From positions 1 to 64,000 of the forward strand of contig CANGCK010000012.1 of NCBI GenBank assembly GCA_947452295.1: 64,000 nucleotides of DNA. The letters are read 5' to 3'. Below the pieces are notes generated by a model, which was given only the letters and a program-made list of their open reading frames with translations, did no database searches and had not been told where the DNA came from. Numbering within the stretch: the first letter of the stretch is position 1; every line of letters begins with the position of its first letter. This DNA comes from Sphingobacteriia bacterium. Its GTDB lineage: Bacteria > Bacteroidota > Bacteroidia > Chitinophagales > Chitinophagaceae. This document shows positions 15,114-23,980 of the stretch, one piece after another. The position numbers and the translations under genes were made by a program.

Positions 15114-15836
15114 CTATCCACCTGCTTCCAATACATTAGCTATTTGCTGGGTTAATTTAATGGCCCACTTGGTGTACTCTAATTTAGAAGGGTGGAGGCC
15201 ATCACTAGATAAGTAATCTGTTTTATACCCATCGAGTCGGTATGCATCATTAATATTTATATAATTAGCACCGAACGACTTTGCATTTTTTTCACAAATT
15301 AAATTGTAGCGGTCTATTTCATTGGCAATTTCATTTCGGTCTCTACCTGATGCAAATGGCGTTATGCCCCAGTCAGGAATGCTGATTACAAATACTCTTT
15401 TGGGTTTATTTCCGGTGAGCGTAAAAGCTGATTGTAGTATAGAAATAAAAGCAGTTTCAAAATCTTTAATGGGTCTGCCTTGGTATTGATTGTTGACGCC
15501 TATTAAAATAGTTACGATATGATACATGCTTTTTTTATCGGCGTTTGCTAATCCATTTTTTAAATCATCTGCTGTCCATCCGTTTTTTGCAATAATTTGA
15601 AGGGAATTCATTTTGAAATTGGCTCCTTTTAATAATGCGAAAGTTTGACTGGGGTAACCATCTATTACATCAACAGATGTTCCAATTGTGTAAGAATCTC
15701 CCAGTGCCAAATAATTTATGGAATCGGCAAATCTGTTAACTCTATTTGCAGGAATACTATTAATACTATCCCCTCCAGATTTGGAGCATGAAATTAACGT
15801 CCAAACATAAATGAACAATAAAATAATTTTTTTCAT
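15114..15836 (-). CDS. SGNH/GDSL hydrolase lipoprotein
   Basis: A 240-residue protein. The lipoprotein signal ends LISCSKSGG (Cys about residue 17). The four SGNH blocks are visible: LALGDSYTIGTSV (block I Ser), a Gly in NGWTADDL, IGVNNQYQ with Asn (block III), and DGLHPS with the catalytic Asp-x-x-His (block V). This is a full-length GDSL esterase of the rhamnogalacturonan acetylesterase/lipase type, anchored outside the cytoplasmic membrane. The substrate is probably an acetylated glycan or ester. Followed by a small membrane protein gene. Confidence 0.88.
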   Translation of the reverse strand: MKKIILLFIYVWTLISCSKSGGDSINSIPANRVNRFADSINYLALGDSYTIGTSVDVIDGYPSQTFALLKGANFKMNSLQIIAKNGWTADDLKNGLANADKKSMYHIVTILIGVNNQYQGRPIKDFETAFISILQSAFTLTGNKPKRVFVISIPDWGITPFASGRDRNEIANEIDRYNLICEKNAKSFGANYININDAYRLDGYKTDYLSSDGLHPSKLEYTKWAIKLTQQIANVLEAGG

Positions 15837-16065
15837 GGGTTTAAAGTTACGTTACATATTGGGTCCTTTGTTTTCATGAAACAATTTTGCGATTGCTGGA
15901 TTCTCGTTCTAGCATTTAAATATATTAAGTGTAGAAAGATTTTGTTATGTGTCTTTTGATTTTCTCGTTATTATTAACGCTAAAACGAACTGCTTCATCG
16001 GACCTGCCACTAAATGAGCAATCATTCAATGTTTAAACATTATCAATTAAATTCCATAAAATTAT

Positions 16066-16117
16066 TTTTCTAACTAAAAATATAGTTGTAATATTGACTA
16101 ATAATTTAGTTAGAAAA
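16066..16117. promoter_or_regulatory. inverted-repeat operator region for the BlaI-type repressor
   Basis: Two perfect 13-bp arms, TTTTCTAACTAAA (16066-16078) and TTTAGTTAGAAAA (16105-16117), flank a centre that itself contains TAGT...ACTA. This can be read as two adjacent pseudo-palindromes (CTAACTA-n-TAGTTG and TGACTA-n-TAGTTAG). BlaI/MecI dimers bind such paired dyads. It ends 14 bases before the repressor start codon, fitting autoregulation. Confidence 0.68.
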
Positions 16118-16131
16118 TGAAATATTAAACC

Positions 16132-16500
16132 ATGAAAAAGCTGACTCAAGCCGAAGAACAAATTATGCAGGCCTTATGGGCATTAGATAAGGGCGGATTT
16201 ATTAAAGATGTATTAGAGGCACTTGATGAGCCAAAGCCACATCATAATACAGTGGCAACCCTTTTAAAGATTTTAGTAGAAAAGGAATTTGTTGGTATTC
16301 ACAACCCAAACAGAAACAATTTTTACCATCCTTTGGTGAGTAAGGATGATTATTCAGCTAAAAGAATTGAGGGCTTGACTGAAAGTTACTTTGAAGGATC
16401 TTATACCAATGTAGTTTCCTTTTTAGTAGACAAAAAACAAATGTCCATTCAGGATTTAGAATTGCTTTTAAAACAATTAAAAAACAAAAGCCATGAGTAG
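16132..16500 (+). CDS. BlaI/MecI/CopY family transcriptional repressor
   Basis: A 122-residue protein. LTQAEEQIMQALWALDKGGFIKDVLEAL and KPHHNTVATLLKILVEKEFVG form the winged helix of the penicillinase-repressor family, with the diagnostic TVATLLKxLxxKG(F)-type recognition helix. The C-terminal half (SFLVDKKQMSIQDLELLLKQL) is the dimer helix region, which carries the cleavage site in BlaI. It overlaps the M56 sensor gene by 8 bases, so the two are translationally coupled. It probably represses this operon and remote targets until its partner is triggered. Confidence 0.92.
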   Translation: MKKLTQAEEQIMQALWALDKGGFIKDVLEALDEPKPHHNTVATLLKILVEKEFVGIHNPNRNNFYHPLVSKDDYSAKRIEGLTESYFEGSYTNVVSFLVDKKQMSIQDLELLLKQLKNKSHE

Positions 16501-17908
16501 TCAAGTGGTGATTTACTACATCCTTAAAACAACATTAATATCAGGTATATTCTTTACTTATTATTGGATTGTATTAAGGGACAAGAAATTTCATACTTAC
16601 AATAGATTTTATTTATTATCTGCATCAATATTGAGTTTTGTAATTCCAATGTTAAAGTTGGATTGGTTTACAGTTGAAGAGCCATTCAGGTTTAATTCAA
16701 ATGAAATCATCCAAATTGTTTTGTCAATGTCAAACGCAAATAAAACTTTTCAATTAGGTTGGATTGATTATACTCTAGTTTTAGCTGGTATGGTAACCAT
16801 TACATTATTAAGTTTACTTTTTTTAAGTATAGTAAAAATTCTATTACTTAAAAAAAAGTGGGATGTAACTCAAATGAATGGTTTTAATTTTATTAATACC
16901 AATGAAGAAAATGCACCCTTTTCTTTTTTAAATAATTTATTCTGGAAACAATCAATTTCATTACATGATGAAGGTGGGCAGCAAATATTCAAACATGAAA
17001 TCACCCATATACAACAAAAGCATACCTGGGACAGAATTTATTGTCAAATAGTTACTTCGATATTTTGGATGAATCCATTTAACTGGATTTTACTAAAGGA
17101 ATTAGTTGCAATCCATGAATTCATTGCAGACGAAGTAGCAGTAGGAAAAAACAATGTAGAAGCTTTTGCTAAAATGTTATTACAATCCCATTATGGCAAT
17201 CATTTTTTAAATCCAACACATCATTTTTTTTATTCATCAATTAAACGAAGATTAACTATGTTAACAAAATCAACCAACACGAAATACTCCTACCTAAAAA
17301 GGGTAATGGTATTGCCAATTTTAATTGCATCTGTTTGTTTAGTATCTATTAATTTACATGCAAGAGAAAAGATTGAAAAAAAGGTAGAAGAGATAAAAAA
17401 CAACATTTCTTTATTGGTAAGTGATACTTCAAAGACAACTAAAAAAAGTAGCCTAAAAACACCGCCAACGCCACCAATACCGCCAAAGATAAAATTGGCT
17501 GGTTTAAAAGGCAATAAAGTGGTAGTAACTTCTAAAACATCAATTGATACAGTTGAAGTTGAAATGCGTTCTAAAAATAATCAAATAAAATACTCAAATC
17601 TTACTTTAACTACAAAAGACAGTCAGAAAACATTAGATGCATTAGCAAAAAAGGCTAATGTAGTTATTACAAAGAAAACGGAAGGTGGCACAGAAAAATA
17701 TATTATCGTTGATAATCAAGCTGAAAAGGCTTCAGTCAAACCTGCTTTTTATGTTAATGGTGAAAAAATTACTGAAGCTGAAATGAAAGCTATTTTACCG
17801 AATGACATTGAATCAGTCAATGTTTTGAAAGGAGAACATGCAATAATTAAATATCCTGAAGACGGTAAAAATGGAGTCGTGGAAATTAAATTAAAGCACA
17901 AGAATTAA
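16493..17908 (+). CDS. M56 family (BlaR1/MecR1-like) membrane metallopeptidase sensor with plug-like tail
   Basis: A 471-residue protein. Membrane helices lie at about 8-24, 37-53, 93-118 and 268-286. The zinc motif HEITH (168-172) and the later AIHEFIADEVAV supply the peptidase M56 active site facing the cytoplasm. There is no penicillin-binding sensor domain. The periplasmic part is Lys/Thr/Pro rich, then ends in YVNGEKI...AILPNDIESVNVLKGEHAIIKYPEDG-like sequence ending VVEIKL. This is the TonB-receptor plug-like tail common in Bacteroidota M56 proteins. The signal sensed is therefore probably not a beta-lactam. Partner of the BlaI-type repressor immediately upstream. Confidence 0.88.
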   Translation: MSSQVVIYYILKTTLISGIFFTYYWIVLRDKKFHTYNRFYLLSASILSFVIPMLKLDWFTVEEPFRFNSNEIIQIVLSMSNANKTFQLGWIDYTLVLAGMVTITLLSLLFLSIVKILLLKKKWDVTQMNGFNFINTNEENAPFSFLNNLFWKQSISLHDEGGQQIFKHEITHIQQKHTWDRIYCQIVTSIFWMNPFNWILLKELVAIHEFIADEVAVGKNNVEAFAKMLLQSHYGNHFLNPTHHFFYSSIKRRLTMLTKSTNTKYSYLKRVMVLPILIASVCLVSINLHAREKIEKKVEEIKNNISLLVSDTSKTTKKSSLKTPPTPPIPPKIKLAGLKGNKVVVTSKTSIDTVEVEMRSKNNQIKYSNLTLTTKDSQKTLDALAKKANVVITKKTEGGTEKYIIVDNQAEKASVKPAFYVNGEKITEAEMKAILPNDIESVNVLKGEHAIIKYPEDGKNGVVEIKLKHKN

Positions 17909-17930
17909 AAATTTTGATAATTTACTTTAT

Positions 17931-17959
17931 ACAACCTCTGCTTTAAATGCAGGGGTTGT
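17931..17959 (+). terminator. terminator after the BlaI-BlaR1 pair
   Basis: Stem ACAACCTCTGC / GCAGGGGTTGT (11 pairs, one T-G) with loop TTTAAAT, 22 bases after the stop codon. The downstream tract is TATAATTTAAT, so the T run is weak. Confidence 0.65.
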
Positions 17960-18145
17960 TATAATTTAATCTACTCAAGAAAATGGAGTATTACAATTGG
18001 ATTATTCTCCATATAATCTGATCACAATCTGAAACGCATCCTTAAATAATTCTATTTCTCGTTACTATTATTTTATTCAAAAACTTTGCAATTTGCTATT
18101 TTACTGTTAACTTAAAAAAGTTTATCGTAAAAACCTTGTTATTTT

Positions 18146-19810
18146 ATGAGCATTAAAAATTTTTTAATGAAACCGCAGGGTCTTCCATATGATTATGATA
18201 TATGGAAGAATAAAGCATTTCCTGAAAAAGCAAAAATGATTTGCCAAGCTTGGGCAATGCAAGGTTTTGGCGCTCCAAAATTCATCATCTTGTTTTATAC
18301 CATCAAAATTTTATTGTATGGATGGGTGTGGCTTTTTTTTTGTTCTTATTCAGCTGAATTAGGTACTCTTGCAAATATCAGTAAATGGTGGTTTAAATTT
18401 GAGGCATTGGGTAAAGGAGCAGCATGGACAATGCTTATTGAGTCCATTGGATTTGGAGGAGCAAGTGGTCCACTTACCGCAAGGTATATGCCACCACTTG
18501 GTGGGATACTATACTATTTGCGCCCCGGAACAATTAAAATTCCTTTATTTAAAAAATTAGCTGACAATAGAACTATTTTCGACATTGCTCTATATGTAGC
18601 TTTCATATATTTCCTATTAAAACTATGTTTGGCATCTGCGATCACTCCTCAATTGCTGATACCCATCATTTTCCTTTTACCCATTCTTGGTATGTTGGAT
18701 ACGCAATTGTTTTTAAGTGCAAGAGCAGATGTATGGTTTCCTATTTTATTGGTATACATTTTCCCAGATCAATTAAAAGGAGGATTAATAATTTGTTGGT
18801 TTGGCATTTGGTTTTGGGCAGCTTTTTCAAAATTAACTGCTAGCTTCCCTTCGGTAGTAAGTGTGATGATTTCTAATAGTCCATTTATGGGATTTAAATG
18901 GCTAAAAAAATTATTATATAAAAATTATCCAGAAGATCTTAGGATGAGGAATTCAGCTAATTATGTTGCGCATTTTGGAACTGTCATAGAATTTATTTTG
19001 CCAATTATTTTGCTCTTAAATGCATGCTATTTTCATAATGATACAGTAGGGTTATATACAATAATTGGAATGAGTGTTTTTCACTTATTTATATTCAGCA
19101 ATTTCCCGATGGGTGTACCTTTAGAATGGAATGTAATGATGGTATATGGTGCTTGGGTTTTATTTGGAAATCAACATCCAACGATCACAGTAAATTTGCA
19201 TAGCCCATTACTCATTGTCATATTGTCCATTTCTTTTTTTGCTTTACCCTTATTAGGAAATTTTTTCCCTAAGTATATTTCATTTTTATTATCAATGCGC
19301 TACTATGCTGGTACTTGGGCTTATTCGGTATGGTTATTTAAAGATGATAGTAAGCATGAAAAGTTAGAGCCCAATATTGTAAAAACATCACCAGATTTAA
19401 GAAAACAATTAAGTATATTCTATGATGATAAATTAGCTTTGTCTATATTATCTAGAACGATGTCATTTAGATTAATGCACCTTCCTGGACGAGCGCTGGT
19501 AGATTTAATTCCAAAGGCGGTAAATAACCTGAATGCTTACTATTGGATGGATGGAGAAATGTTGGCGGGAGAAGTAATAGGGTGGAACTTTGGTGAAGGA
19601 CATTTACACAGTGAAAAGCTGTTGAATTCTATTCAAAAAAGATGTCATTTTGATAAAGATGAATTAAAAGTGATTATGGTTGAATCGCCTCAGTTGCATA
19701 ATGGTAAAATGTATTGGAGGATTTATGATGCAAATGAAGGTATGATAGAGAATGGTTATGTTTATATTAAAGATTTAAAAGAAAAAATGCCCTGGAAGGT
19801 TGATGAATGA
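18146..19810 (+). CDS. DUF3556 family transmembrane protein
   Basis: A 554-residue polytopic protein. The N-terminus KPQGLPYDYDIWKNKAFPEKAKMICQAWAMQGFGAPKFIILFYTIKI resembles the start of the actinobacterial DUF3556 proteins (K-P-x-P-x-x-D-x-x-x-W ... W-x-x-x-GFG-x-P). About eight to ten membrane helices run from residue 45 to 415. The last ~130 residues are soluble (RLMHLPGRALVDLIPKAV, WNFGEGHLHSEKLLNSIQKRC). Function unknown. Its stop overlaps the start of the FAD oxidoreductase gene (ATGA), so the two proteins are made together. The pair suggests a membrane redox step on a lipid, as inference only. Confidence 0.72.
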   Translation: MSIKNFLMKPQGLPYDYDIWKNKAFPEKAKMICQAWAMQGFGAPKFIILFYTIKILLYGWVWLFFCSYSAELGTLANISKWWFKFEALGKGAAWTMLIESIGFGGASGPLTARYMPPLGGILYYLRPGTIKIPLFKKLADNRTIFDIALYVAFIYFLLKLCLASAITPQLLIPIIFLLPILGMLDTQLFLSARADVWFPILLVYIFPDQLKGGLIICWFGIWFWAAFSKLTASFPSVVSVMISNSPFMGFKWLKKLLYKNYPEDLRMRNSANYVAHFGTVIEFILPIILLLNACYFHNDTVGLYTIIGMSVFHLFIFSNFPMGVPLEWNVMMVYGAWVLFGNQHPTITVNLHSPLLIVILSISFFALPLLGNFFPKYISFLLSMRYYAGTWAYSVWLFKDDSKHEKLEPNIVKTSPDLRKQLSIFYDDKLALSILSRTMSFRLMHLPGRALVDLIPKAVNNLNAYYWMDGEMLAGEVIGWNFGEGHLHSEKLLNSIQKRCHFDKDELKVIMVESPQLHNGKMYWRIYDANEGMIENGYVYIKDLKEKMPWKVDE

Positions 19811-21237
19811 AAGATAAAAAATATGATGTTGTAATTATAGGATCTGGTCCGAATGGTTTGGCCGCGGGAATTTATTTATCGCAAGCTGGTTATTCCGTGC
19901 TTATAATTGAAGCTGCTGAAGTAGCAGGTGGCGGAATGAGAACGAAGGAACTTACCTTGCCTGATTTTAAACATGATATCTGCGCTGCTGTTCATCCAAT
20001 GGGTTATTTATCTCCCTATTTTCAATCCTTGCAACTAGAAAATTATGGCCTTGAGTGGATTTTTCCTGAAATTTCAGTGGCACACCCATTAGACGATGAA
20101 CCGGCAGTATTATTGGCTAAGTCGGTAAAGGAAACAGCTGATGGTTTAGGAATTGATGCAAAAAAATATAAAAAAATATTAACTCCTTTTGCCAACCATG
20201 CCGATTGGTTAATTCAAGATACCTTAAAACCTTTAGGCCTACCAAAGCATCCATTACTATTTGCTCTATTTGGATTGCGTGGAATTTTGCCAGCACAAAA
20301 TTTTGCCAATAGTGTATTTAAAGAAAAAAGAGCAAAAGCTTTGTTTGCAGGTTGCACTGCACATAGTATTTTGCCATTTGATAAATTATTCACTACGGCT
20401 ATTGGACTTACTTTTTTAACAACAGCCCATGCAGTAAATTGGCCGATTGCTAAAGGAGGTTCTCAAGCCATTGCCGACGCATTGTTAAAGTGTTTTTTAA
20501 CATCAGGTGGTGAAATTCAATATAATACTTTGATCGAAGATGTCAATCAATTGCCAACACATAGTGCATTGATGTTTGATACCGATCCATTACAATTAGC
20601 CAATATTGCTGCTAATTTATTACCGTTGTCTTATGTTAAACGTTTGAAGAAATTTAATTATGGACCTGGTGTATTTAAAATTGATTATGCATTAAATGGG
20701 CCTATTCCTTGGAATGACCCTAATTGTTTAAAAGCATCAACTGTGCATGTTGGCGGAACGATGGAGGAAATTGCAAAAAGTGAAAAAGAAGTATGGGAAG
20801 GAAAAGTTTCAGAAAAACCTTTTGTTTTGGTAACTCAGCAAAGTCAATTTGATGATACTAGAAGTCCAAAGGGGCAACATACTTGTTGGGCATATTGTCA
20901 TGTACCCCATGGGAATAGTCAAGATATGAGTGATTTAATCGAAAATCAAATTGAAAGATTTGCGAAAGGATTTAAAGAAACTATTATTGCCAAACATAGC
21001 ATCAACACAAAACAATATTATGATTACAACAAAAACTATTTAGGTGGTGCTGTAACAGGTGGTGCTGTCGATATCACACAGCTATTTACACGCCCTGTTG
21101 GTAGAATAGATCCTTATTCTACCCCTAACCCAAAAATATTTATATGCTCAGCATCAACACCTCCTGGCGGTGGTGTGCATGGTATGAATGGTTTTTATGC
21201 TGCTAAGTCGGTACTTAAGTTTTTAAAAAACAAATAA
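19807..21237 (+). CDS. phytoene desaturase-like FAD/NAD(P)-dependent oxidoreductase (PYROXD2-like)
   Basis: A 476-residue protein. The dinucleotide-binding fold DVVIIGSGPNGLAAGIYLSQAGYSVLIIEA (residues 6-35) and the following GGGMRTKELTLPDFKHDICAAVHP are typical of the carotenoid-desaturase/amine-oxidase superfamily, closest by eye to the CrtI-related PYROXD2 group. Further marks: INWPIAKGGSQAIADAL-type GGxxxL segment and a C-terminal FAD stretch PNPKIFICSASTPPGGGVHGMNGFYAAKSVL. The substrate is unknown. It is translationally coupled to DUF3556 and 7 bases before the SDR gene, so all three probably act on one hydrophobic substrate. Confidence 0.82.
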   Translation: MKDKKYDVVIIGSGPNGLAAGIYLSQAGYSVLIIEAAEVAGGGMRTKELTLPDFKHDICAAVHPMGYLSPYFQSLQLENYGLEWIFPEISVAHPLDDEPAVLLAKSVKETADGLGIDAKKYKKILTPFANHADWLIQDTLKPLGLPKHPLLFALFGLRGILPAQNFANSVFKEKRAKALFAGCTAHSILPFDKLFTTAIGLTFLTTAHAVNWPIAKGGSQAIADALLKCFLTSGGEIQYNTLIEDVNQLPTHSALMFDTDPLQLANIAANLLPLSYVKRLKKFNYGPGVFKIDYALNGPIPWNDPNCLKASTVHVGGTMEEIAKSEKEVWEGKVSEKPFVLVTQQSQFDDTRSPKGQHTCWAYCHVPHGNSQDMSDLIENQIERFAKGFKETIIAKHSINTKQYYDYNKNYLGGAVTGGAVDITQLFTRPVGRIDPYSTPNPKIFICSASTPPGGGVHGMNGFYAAKSVLKFLKNK

Positions 21238-21244
21238 ATATCCA

Positions 21245-22033
21245 ATGAGATTCAAAGACAAAATAATTTGGATTACCGGTGCTTCGTCTGGTTTAGGAGA
21301 AGCCATGGCAAAGGGTTTTAATGCAGAGGGCGCCAAAGTAATTTTATCTTCACGTAATAGAGATGCTTTAATCCGTGTTCAAGAAAATTTTATTAACAAA
21401 CAGGTACCTTCAATTGTGCTGCCTTTTGATGTTCAACAATATAATGATGCTGAGGTAATTGTAAAGGAAGCCTTGAACTGTTTTGGTAAGATTGATGTAT
21501 TGATAAACAATGCAGGTATTAGTCAAAGAAGTTTATCTATAGATACCCCATTTAAAGATGAACTCAAACTAATTGAAATAGATTTAATTGGTACGCTTGC
21601 ATTAACAAAAGCAGTATTACCAGAAATTATCAAACAAAAAGGACAGATAGTGGTGATTAGTAGTGTTATGGGAAAGGTAAATACAAAATACCGAACCGCA
21701 TATGCAGCTGCAAAACATGGGTTGGTGGGTTATTTTGAATCATTACGTTTAGAATTAGAAGGAGAGGGGGTTAATGTGTGTAATATTATGCCGGGATTTA
21801 TTGCAACGAATATTACCATTAATGCAATTGGCAGTACCGCTGAAATAGCAAAAAATAGTCAAAATAATTTGGGACTCAGCGCAGAGGCTTTTGCAACTAA
21901 GGCCTTGTCTGCTATTTACAAAAGAAAAGGGAATGTATACATCGGTGGCATTAAAGAAAAAATTGGTATGTTACTAAAACGCTTATCACCAGCTCTTTTT
22001 GATAAATTTATAAAAAATAAAAAAGTAACATAA
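21245..22033 (+). CDS. classical short-chain dehydrogenase/reductase
   Basis: A 262-residue protein. The NAD(P) motif ITGASSGLGEAM (about 10-21), NNAGISQRS, and the catalytic Ser (VVISSVMGKV), Tyr and Lys (YAAAKHGLVGY) are all present. It resembles the DHRS7/11-beta-hydroxysteroid-dehydrogenase-like group (EIDLIGTLALTKAVLPEI, CNIMPGFIATNI). The C-terminal KEKIGMLLKRLSPALFDKFIKNK is hydrophobic/basic and could associate with the membrane. Third gene of the DUF3556-FAD-SDR operon, 7 bases after the FAD enzyme. Confidence 0.88.
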   Translation: MRFKDKIIWITGASSGLGEAMAKGFNAEGAKVILSSRNRDALIRVQENFINKQVPSIVLPFDVQQYNDAEVIVKEALNCFGKIDVLINNAGISQRSLSIDTPFKDELKLIEIDLIGTLALTKAVLPEIIKQKGQIVVISSVMGKVNTKYRTAYAAAKHGLVGYFESLRLELEGEGVNVCNIMPGFIATNITINAIGSTAEIAKNSQNNLGLSAEAFATKALSAIYKRKGNVYIGGIKEKIGMLLKRLSPALFDKFIKNKKVT

Positions 22034-22166
22034 TTTAATTTTTTTAAGAAGGTAGTTTCGCTATATCGTTAAAAAAAATACGCTAAGTTGATTGCTTTAT
22101 TTCAAAAAATATTTATAGGTATTAATTATCTCTTCATTAAACGCTCAATCATAAAGTTTTAAATTC

Positions 22167-23789
22167 ATGAAAAAATTATTGCCACATAATTTTAAATCAA
22201 TGCAAAAAACAATTTTAATTATTGGATTGATTGTGTTTAGTACGAAGTTAATCAGTCAAACTATCCAAAAAGAATTCAGCATAGAAAAAAAGTACCTCAA
22301 TATTCCTATAGACATGCAGCAAGAAAGACAAAAGGTATACTTTCTATTAGACAATGACACCTTAACTTATTCAGTAATTCGGATCGCTGACAAAAAAACA
22401 GACTACTGGGTTTTCAAGGATGTTGCAGCTTACAAAGGAAAAAAGCTCAGGTTAACTTTTAGTAGTAAAGTTACAGGTATAGATAAGATCTTCCAGTCTG
22501 ATCTGTTTGCTGGTGAGGATAGTGTTTACAAAGAAAAAAATAGACCTCAATTTCATTTTTCATCAAAGCGTGGCTGGAATAATGACCCTAACGGTTTGGT
22601 TTATCACAATGGGGAGTATCATATGTATTATCAACATAATCCTTACGAAAGAGAGTGGGAAAATATGCACTGGGGGCACGCTGTAAGTAAAGACCTCTTG
22701 CATTGGAAAGAATTAAATGATGCGATTTATCCGGACACTTTAGGAACAATTTTCTCTGGTTCTGCTGTGATTGACAAGGCCAATACGGCTGGATGGGGAA
22801 AAAATACGTTGGTGGCATTTTATACAACTGCTGGAAAGCGAATGGCTCAAAATGTTGCTTATAGTACCGATAATGGAAGGACTTTTTCAAAGTATAATGG
22901 GAATCCAATTTTGGGACCCGACCGTGATCCTAAAGTGTTCTGGTATGAACCCCGCAAATCATGGGTAATGGTACTCTATAATAACAACTATTTTGCTATT
23001 TATAATTCTAAAGACCTAAAAAAGTGGGAGTATAAAAGCGAAATCAAGGGTTTTTATGAATGTCCTGAATTTTTTGAACTTCCAGTTGATGGGAATGAAA
23101 ACAATAAAAAATGGGTGATGTATGGCGCTTCGGGTACTTATATGATCGGAACATTTAATGGTGAAATATTTACGCCAGAACATGGAAAATATTTCTATGC
23201 ATGGGGTAGTCAGTACGCTGCACAAACCTTTAACAATGAGCCAAATGGAAGAAGGGTTCAAATTGGATGGGGGCGTGTGGATCAGTTGGATATGCCCTTT
23301 AACCAGATGATGCTGTTCCCTTGTGAATTAACATTGAGAACTACTTCAGAGGGTATACGAATGTTTTGTAATCCGGTTAATGAAATTAATCAACTGCATA
23401 AAAAAACCTACACTTGGGAAAACTTAACAGGATCGCAACTAAACGATAAATTGAAGGATATAAAAAGCGAATTGTTGCATGTGAAAATGGATGTGGAAAT
23501 TATAAATGGACTAGGTTTGGAAATTCATTACAAAGGTAATCCTGTAATTTATTTTGATGGAAATTTCAATCAATTTAATGGGGCACCATATATTTCTAAT
23601 ACTCCAGGGAGATTTAGATTTTCTATTGAAATGCTAATTGATAAAACATCAGTAGAAGGATATATAGATAATGGAAAACTGTTTATTTCAGATGGCTTTA
23701 AAAAAGCTAAAACTGTTGATGGGATAAGGTTGATGGGAGATTTGAAAGTACATTCAATAGTATTAAGTGAACTTGAATCAATTTGGTAG
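22167..23789 (+). CDS. GH32 exo-fructosidase (levanase/fructan beta-fructosidase type)
   Basis: Up to 540 residues. The ATG at 22200 (MQKTILIIGLIVFSTKLISQ) gives a cleaner signal peptide than the first ATG and is probably the real start. A ~100-residue N-terminal module, as in many Bacteroidota GH32 proteins, precedes the five-bladed propeller. Catalytic groups: WNNDPNG with nucleophile Asp about 140, RDPKV with the transition-state Asp, and ECPEFF with acid/base Glu about 298. FSGSAVID and the C-terminal beta-sandwich (IEMLIDKTSVEGYIDNG) complete the family layout. It hydrolyses fructans or sucrose outside the cytoplasm. No SusCD pair or fructokinase lies nearby, so the gene stands alone. 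Confidence 0.92.
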   Translation: MKKLLPHNFKSMQKTILIIGLIVFSTKLISQTIQKEFSIEKKYLNIPIDMQQERQKVYFLLDNDTLTYSVIRIADKKTDYWVFKDVAAYKGKKLRLTFSSKVTGIDKIFQSDLFAGEDSVYKEKNRPQFHFSSKRGWNNDPNGLVYHNGEYHMYYQHNPYEREWENMHWGHAVSKDLLHWKELNDAIYPDTLGTIFSGSAVIDKANTAGWGKNTLVAFYTTAGKRMAQNVAYSTDNGRTFSKYNGNPILGPDRDPKVFWYEPRKSWVMVLYNNNYFAIYNSKDLKKWEYKSEIKGFYECPEFFELPVDGNENNKKWVMYGASGTYMIGTFNGEIFTPEHGKYFYAWGSQYAAQTFNNEPNGRRVQIGWGRVDQLDMPFNQMMLFPCELTLRTTSEGIRMFCNPVNEINQLHKKTYTWENLTGSQLNDKLKDIKSELLHVKMDVEIINGLGLEIHYKGNPVIYFDGNFNQFNGAPYISNTPGRFRFSIEMLIDKTSVEGYIDNGKLFISDGFKKAKTVDGIRLMGDLKVHSIVLSELESIW

Positions 23790-23980
23790 TAAGATAAGTA
23801 TATTTTAAAACCTGATTTTTTTCCATTATAAATAGACTAGATTGAAGTTAAATTTTAGTATAACTGATTAATTTATTTTTTAAAAAATGCTTTTGTTGAA
23901 GTATTTGAACGGGGTTTGAAACCAAATTCTAATTAATTTTAACCGACGAATATTATTGATATCTTTTAACTCGAAATTAT

